In this document: positions 58,911 through 64,000 of the stretch, one piece after another | Numbering within the stretch: the first letter of the stretch is position 1 | Layout: every line of letters starts with the position of its first letter | Assembly (NCBI RefSeq): GCF_000801105.2 | Contig: NW_026615407.1 | Span: 1-64,000, forward strand | DNA from: Raphanus sativus | Lineage: Eukaryota > Streptophyta > Magnoliopsida > Brassicales > Brassicaceae | Reading direction: 5' to 3' | Length of the DNA stretch: 64,000 nt | Program-made: the position numbers and the translations under genes | Notes under the pieces: generated by a model | Told to the model about the DNA's origin: nothing | Seen by the model: only the letters and a program-made list of their open reading frames with translations | Database searches by the model: none

Positions 58911-59413
58911 CTCGTCTAGGCATATCTAGAAGCCGTCGATCGATATCCCGACAGGTGAATCGATTGCCGAGCGAAAGGTGTATCGATCGATATCTCTAAA
59001 GGATTATCGATCTACTTTTTTTCTGTGTCAACATACGACAGTTGAGGCCAGAGATCTAGATTATTTAACCAGTGAGACATCACTGAGAGTTAAGCGACTG
59101 AGTTCTATAGTATTATGCAAATAACTTGTTAGGCATTTATAGACATTGTAATCTCCATTCCTGAATAAAATCCCTAAGTCTAGTACTCTTTATCACATTT
59201 AAACATCTCATCATATTGTTAGTTAAAGCAACTACCTTACTCATTTTAGGAAATGTTATTTACGTTTCTATCATTAAAACCAACTTCACCTATGATTGAT
59301 TAGTAGATTATATTTAATTGGTTCACTAGCTCCTCGTGATTTGATCCCTAAGTACTACAGCTGTACCTCTTATTTAAGAGAGTAAGTTCTACTGGGTAAT
59401 TTGAGCACTATCA
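58911..59413 (+). repeat. element A 3' LTR, right fragment
   Basis: It aligns with 25398-25898 of the 5' LTR and ends CACTATCA followed by ATATA. The part equivalent to 24813-25397 is absent. A filler of about 30 bp (58881-58910) separates it from D. Confidence 0.85.
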
Positions 59414-61759
59414 ATATATACCTAATATATACCTGACATTGTCGTCCACGTTTAAATCTTTTCTTCTTCGCATAATGCATCTTTTCAGTTGAACTTGAAT
59501 ATCATGTCTTTATTCCCTTGCCAAATATGAACATGGCTCTCTTTACTAATACTTAAATCTGCAGGAAAGAAAAATAACGACCCGCTCTCAAAATATAGAA
59601 AAAATATATGAAGTGAGTTTGAAATATAGGGGAACCTTATTTTTCTAAATGTTGGATACTTGTAATCGTTATGAAGAAATAAGATGATGATTTTTATCTA
59701 AGTGTCAATTATTCCTTGTTAACTACAAAAAATATTAGCTTCGACCAAGTTGCGATAAACTGATCATCATGGAGCGATGGAATCTAAGTAAAGGAATAAC
59801 GGGACTTCAAAGAAAATTAAGGAAAATCCAGTCATTGGAGCATGTAAACTCCATCTAAGAAAGTTCAAGATCTGGAGGAGTCAGATAAGGAGAGAATTGT
59901 AGATGGTGAGTTAAGTCACTGATGGTAAAATTTGACAAATCCAAATTAGGAAATGCAACTAAATCCCCAACTTTGGAACAATTCAACAAACTACTACAAA
60001 ATAAGACATTCAACTACTATTCTTTTCACAACTTAGAAAATGAGTCTAAAGAGAAGTCAGAGTAGAAAAGAGTATGTAAATAGAGAATTTGTGGAGAAGG
60101 ATCAGAGGAGCAGTTAAGGATTTTTTTATCGGAAATAAATCTAGGGAAGTCAGAGTCTTTGAATCCTTAATATTCAACTAAGGTGATGATATGACCTGTG
60201 GCAGTTCGATAAGAAATGATTTGTGATGTTTGATTTTGTAGGATTGAGATTATGCGTTAAGTGATTAGATTATGAAAAATTATTTTTTTTCCTCCAAAGG
60301 GGAATCTTCAAGAATCGAAGTACGTCCTTCGGATTCTTAGGAAATGAATGATTGATTTGGTGGACTCATGACAGAATAACGTTAGGATATTTATGTAAGA
60401 AATTATTGTTTAATCTTAGGTATGTAAGTCATGAAATGTAAAATTTGTTAATGAACAAAAAAACAACTTAGATGAGTTAATTAAGGAAATGGTTACGCGA
60501 ATGTTATGCAATGAACTTTTGGGTTGGAGGTTGGCTACAGAATGTAAGACTTATGGGTCGTAATAGAACTTCAGATTGCAGGTTTGGCTACGATCACAAG
60601 TTTTTCCGTGGCTGCAGGTTTGGCTATGGCCATGGATCGGCTATGGCCACATGTTTGGCTACAGTCATGGATCGGCTATGACCACATGTTTGGCTACTGC
60701 CACATGTTTGGCTACTGCCACATGTTTACTTGAGCGTATTTTAAGCGTATTTTCTATGATTTTTGGGTCGGGATATCAGATAGGGTAGGCCAGTCAGATC
60801 CTTCCTCGCACGAAGGATAAGTTTTATGTAGCTAATGTTTATTAGTGTATCTTATGATTCTTAGCAAAAAGGCTAAGCGACTCTGTGAAAAGTTTTAGGT
60901 GTTAATATGAGCTGACTTAAATATCGTTGAAGATAATTCCCAAAATTAGGTAGAAAATTAAGGCAGGACATGATGGTTATGAAGAGATGGTGAATGCATA
61001 ACACATGGAGAATGTTGGAGGAGAGGGTAGCAACCGGGGTCCGCGGGTGCTGCGGCAAACACTACTAATGTGATACCACTGCCACCACCAAGTTTTCCTC
61101 CCATGGATGCAGAGAAGTTCAACATGTCGATGGTGGATGAATTCTTTGCACAATATTCCAAAGACTTCAACTTTCAGTGCCAGCCTTGGTACAAGAGGGA
61201 GACAGCGTGAACAAGGTTCAACAACCACCACCGCCACCGTAGACACAAAGCTAGTTGGACATGATAACCAGCTGATAAATCTAAAGGGAGGGAAGTTCAG
61301 TGGCAGGTACCAGTGGAGAAGCCGCAGTGGAACGTTGAGTCTCTGTTACATAGAGGAGCACAAAAAGGACCTCACAGTGATGACTACATGTGTGACGTGT
61401 GGTAGCATATATAGTGGAGTGTCACTAAGGTATCAATGGGCTATTCAGGTGTATAAGTGTGGATCATCAAATTCGATACTGCCAGTGGGTGGTGCAGGGA
61501 ATTGTTACTAATGTCGTAGTGCTGGACATCTGGCTCAAGATTGCGTAGCACCAGGGAATGCACAACAAGCTCGTACTTATGGTAAACTTTTGAAAGAAGA
61601 TCTGCTACCATTGCCCAAGACCCCAAATGTGGCACCAGTGGTGCATATGCTGGGAGTGGAGGATGGAGCAATCACGATCGATGGTAATCCTTGTAACTTA
61701 TATTATTGATAATATCAAATTTACCCTAAGAGGAACTCTGTAATTTCAGAGGTTGGTTA
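59414..61759 (+). pseudogene. older gypsy remnant with gag zinc knuckle
   Basis: Most of 59414-60560 is AT-rich, unassigned DNA. 60590-60728 holds a short tandem repeat. From about 61010 the sequence looks like a decayed gypsy gag: a Gly/Asn/Pro-rich start, MDAEKFNMSMVDEFF, then LVGHDNQLINLKGGKFSG. At about 61504-61545 CYxCRSAGHLAQDC is a C-x2-C-x4-H-x4-C knuckle with a stop codon inside it. ARTYGKLLKEDLLPLP follows, then element E cuts in at 61760. Stops and frameshifts are frequent. No LTR of its own was recognised. Confidence 0.5.
60590..60728. repeat. tandem repeat of a TTTGGCTAC...CACATG unit
   Basis: About six imperfect units (TTTGGCTACTGCCACATG and GGATCGGCTATGACC variants, 18-36 bp) follow each other. 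The last two 18-bp units are identical. Confidence 0.8.
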
Positions 61760-63194
61760 TGTGAGAACCGAGATTCGCATTTTCGATTTCCGTAAAATAA
61801 GAAAAGCCAGGGACCCTGGTTTTCCTTTAGGTCACGAATTCTCTGCGAGAGCCAACGACAAATGACCAAATAAATGCAGAAAATAAGAAAAGATAACAAA
61901 AAAAGAATTATAATAAAAGTATATCTTATTTTGAATCCGCGTAAGAGCGCAACGAAGTCACAACTGATTGTTAAAGATTTGCCTGCAAGAGATGTCAGCA
62001 AGTTTTGTAATTCTAACTACCTAAAACCTTAAACCTAGTTGAGTCGCAGCTCAATAACGAAAGACGAAAAAATATGAAAAATGTTTTGATTGATTTCGGA
62101 ATGAACTTTATGAAATGCTGCCTACGTACCCCTTTCGAGGATCAAGCCGAACATAGTTCGATTTAAAGAGTAGAACAAGAGATTAAACTGCATGTACGAG
62201 TTCGTCTAATAATCGAGTGCCAGTCATAGAAACATAACATGTTGAGAATAATTCTTAAAGTTACTAAGTGCAGAGAGTTCTAAGAGTTTAAAAGAATTCT
62301 CTCTTTGCTCTTTGCTCTTCGCCTTAGCTTCCTTAGTATATGCCTTCCAGGTCGGTCACCCTTTCCCTTTCTGCCGTCTGGTCGAGTTTATCCTCTCGGG
62401 AAATACTCCATTTTTCAGGATCTTCTTGATTATCCTTTGAAACTTGACATTTATCTACGAACTTGACATTTATCTTCTCCTGCGAGTAATAGATAGGCCG
62501 TCATAATATCCTTGGGCTCCATTTCATTTAAAATCATAAGCGGGCTTTTACGCGCATTTTAGACCTTTTCAGGCCGTTTCTTGACTTAAACGTTTTTACG
62601 ATTTTCCCTTCTAAAATAATTAAATTAACTCAAATAGTCGAGGCAGTCTTAGGATTTAAGCTAACCTTTGTCGTTTTATACAATCAATTTGAACTTACAC
62701 GCGAAGACACGTCTTTGCGGTTTTTATCGTAAAGTTCCAACGGTAACTCCAATCGAGACGAAACCAGACACAGTTTGATCGAGACCCGAAAGTGGAAGTT
62801 CCAGAGACGAGAATGCATGGCGAGGGACTGATCCAACTCACCATTGGGCGATTTCGACATGGTTCATCCAACTCGCTAATGGCGAGTTGGATTGGTTGAT
62901 CCAACTCGCCATTGGGGGAGTTGGATGAGGTGTGTCCAACTCGCCCAATGGCGAGTTGGATCTGGTGCGTCCAATTCGCGCAATGGTGAGTTGGATGTGG
63001 TGCGTCCAATCTTTTTCGATGGCTGGTCGGATGACACTGGTTTGATCCTTTCGATGTTCGGGAATTGTCTGTTTGAGGATCTTGTCGTTTAATACTCTTT
63101 AAAAACGATGTTTTAGTTTTCCGTATTTTTATTTTCTTTTGATGAGTTACTCGGGAGCTTTCTGATTTCGTCGTAACCGATTTTGACCCCAACA
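61760..63194 (-). repeat. element E left (3') LTR, 1435 bp
   Basis: Homologous to the D LTR at both ends but shorter, and it lacks the CTATAG arrays. It carries its own dyad array at 62832-63010 and a copy of the CTACGTACCCC hairpin motif at about 62111. Confidence 0.75.
62832..63010. repeat. 35-bp tandem array of hairpin units (TCCAACTCGCC)
   Basis: TCCAACTC or close variants start at 62832, 62867, 62900, 62935, 62970 and 63005. Most units carry the inverted partner GGCGAGTTGGA a few bases later, so each unit can form a hairpin. The period is 33-35 bp. Confidence 0.88.
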
Positions 63195-64000
63195 GTTAGC
63201 CCTCCAGCTTGCTAGAATTAGGCAGAATTAATGGTTGGAAAGGCCCGTTAGCAAAACCATTTTTAGCATGCGATAAGATTGGGGCTGCGCCTTGTGAAAG
63301 CTGCTTACATACCCTCGTTGAAGGGATCAAGCATTTAGTTGTTCGTTTTTGAGTTAAGATTCTTATGACATGTTTTCCAGTGAGACCTTTACGGTCTAGT
63401 TATATATCGTGTTGAGATTTTCGAGCATGGTGCTGCCGATGGCATTTTGTATTGGACCTTTGTCGGCCCCGAGACAAGCCTTGCTGGCTGTTTTCTTTAG
63501 CCAAGTGTGGCCGTATTTATAATGTTGGGACTGGCCTCGTGTGGCTTCGAATCCCTGCCGCTTTGCAGCTTTTTAATGACTTGCGTTTCGCGTTTTTAGA
63601 GCATCATTGTATTCATGCGAATGTAGAGGGAAGAGTATGAGTTTTCATCTCATATCTAACTCTTTGTAGATCGTTATATTCGTTGTTCGTCTTATATGAT
63701 ATTGTTCGAAAATTTTGCTTTTTTGGAATATCATGAATGTTGGAACACAAACGAAGATACATATTTTGGGATTTTGTATCATTTTGATGCCATTCCTAGA
63801 GATGTTAGAGACCAGTGTGCTGGGTTTAGGGAAACACCAATGTTTACTTCCGGTTTTAGGGTGTGCGATGACTAATTCGGCTTACATATCCAGTTGCGGT
63901 TTTAATCTGATTCCGTATCGATTTAAAGTCCGTGATAAGTTCTCGGCTTATACGACTTGTATGGTAGGAATAAAGCATCTCTCCAAAGACAATTTCTAAG

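Larger units (their letters stand above)
24569..59413 (+). mobile_element. element A: Athila-like Ty3/gypsy retrotransposon, host of the nest
   Basis: The left LTR begins TGATATACCATGG and ends CACTATCA (24569-25898). The right LTR has the same ends but is split (51585-51829 and 58911-59413). ATATA directly flanks both outer ends (24564-24568 and 59414-59418), so the outer boundary is secure. The primer site TGGCGCCGTTGCCGGGGA matches tRNA-Asp, as in Athila elements. The interior holds gag and an aspartic protease but no recognisable reverse transcriptase or integrase, so this looks like a non-autonomous or deleted member. Element B interrupts the 3' non-coding part and element D interrupts the 3' LTR. 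Confidence 0.88.
61760..64000 (-). mobile_element. element E: relative of element D, minus orientation, runs off the window
   Basis: The LTR at 61760-63194 (1435 bp) runs TGTGAGAACC to GACCCCAACA, like D. It is followed by GTTAGCCCTCCAGC, the counterpart of the purine tract of D on the other strand. The interior (63195-64000) aligns with 53935-54900 of D, including GATTCTTATGACNTNTTTTCC and TATTGGACCTTTGTCGGCC. No coding is visible. The right LTR is outside the window. Confidence 0.75.

Overview
The window is plant nuclear DNA, most likely from a Brassica-type crucifer. The evidence is AT-rich intergenic DNA, intron-containing genes, a close relative of Arabidopsis MSL9, a multi-B3 REM gene and dense LTR retrotransposons, including a 5S-bearing Cassandra TRIM. 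The species is inferred; no bacterial-type gene is visible.

Layout. 1-333 (minus): frame-broken DUF1985 fragment. 1739-5194 (plus): intact-looking REM gene with eight exons and six B3 domains. 5341-7033: decayed REM copy. 7384-8160: Cassandra TRIM, abutted by an inverted-repeat cassette. 9721-12065: AT-rich DNA with a Stowaway-like MITE. 12066-14557 (minus): MSL9-like mechanosensitive channel with five exons, the best-supported gene. 16242-21163: decayed Ty1/copia element with paired 160-bp LTRs and a matching 5-bp target duplication. 23646-24482: tandem TRIM-like array.

From 24569 to 59413 lies one nest of LTR elements. Host element A (Athila-like, gag and protease but no reverse transcriptase seen) is bounded by ATATA on both sides. 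Chromovirus-like element B (32228-51136, duplication GGTAA) sits in its 3' part. Tat-lineage element C (37000-48302, duplication ATAAC) sits inside B. Minus-oriented, apparently non-coding element D lies in the 3' LTR of A, together with a deletion. LTR divergence by eye (C about 1%, B about 2%) agrees with the nesting order. 59414-61759 holds a gypsy gag remnant. Element E, a relative of D, runs from 61760 off the right edge.

Only the REM and MSL9-like loci look like working host genes. The retroelement frames seen all carry stops, frameshifts or lost catalytic residues. The least explained features are short dyad-symmetric motifs in regular phase: TCGATCGA about every 24 bp through the LTR and coding parts of A, and unrelated dyads repeated every 33-35 bp in the related LTRs of D and E.
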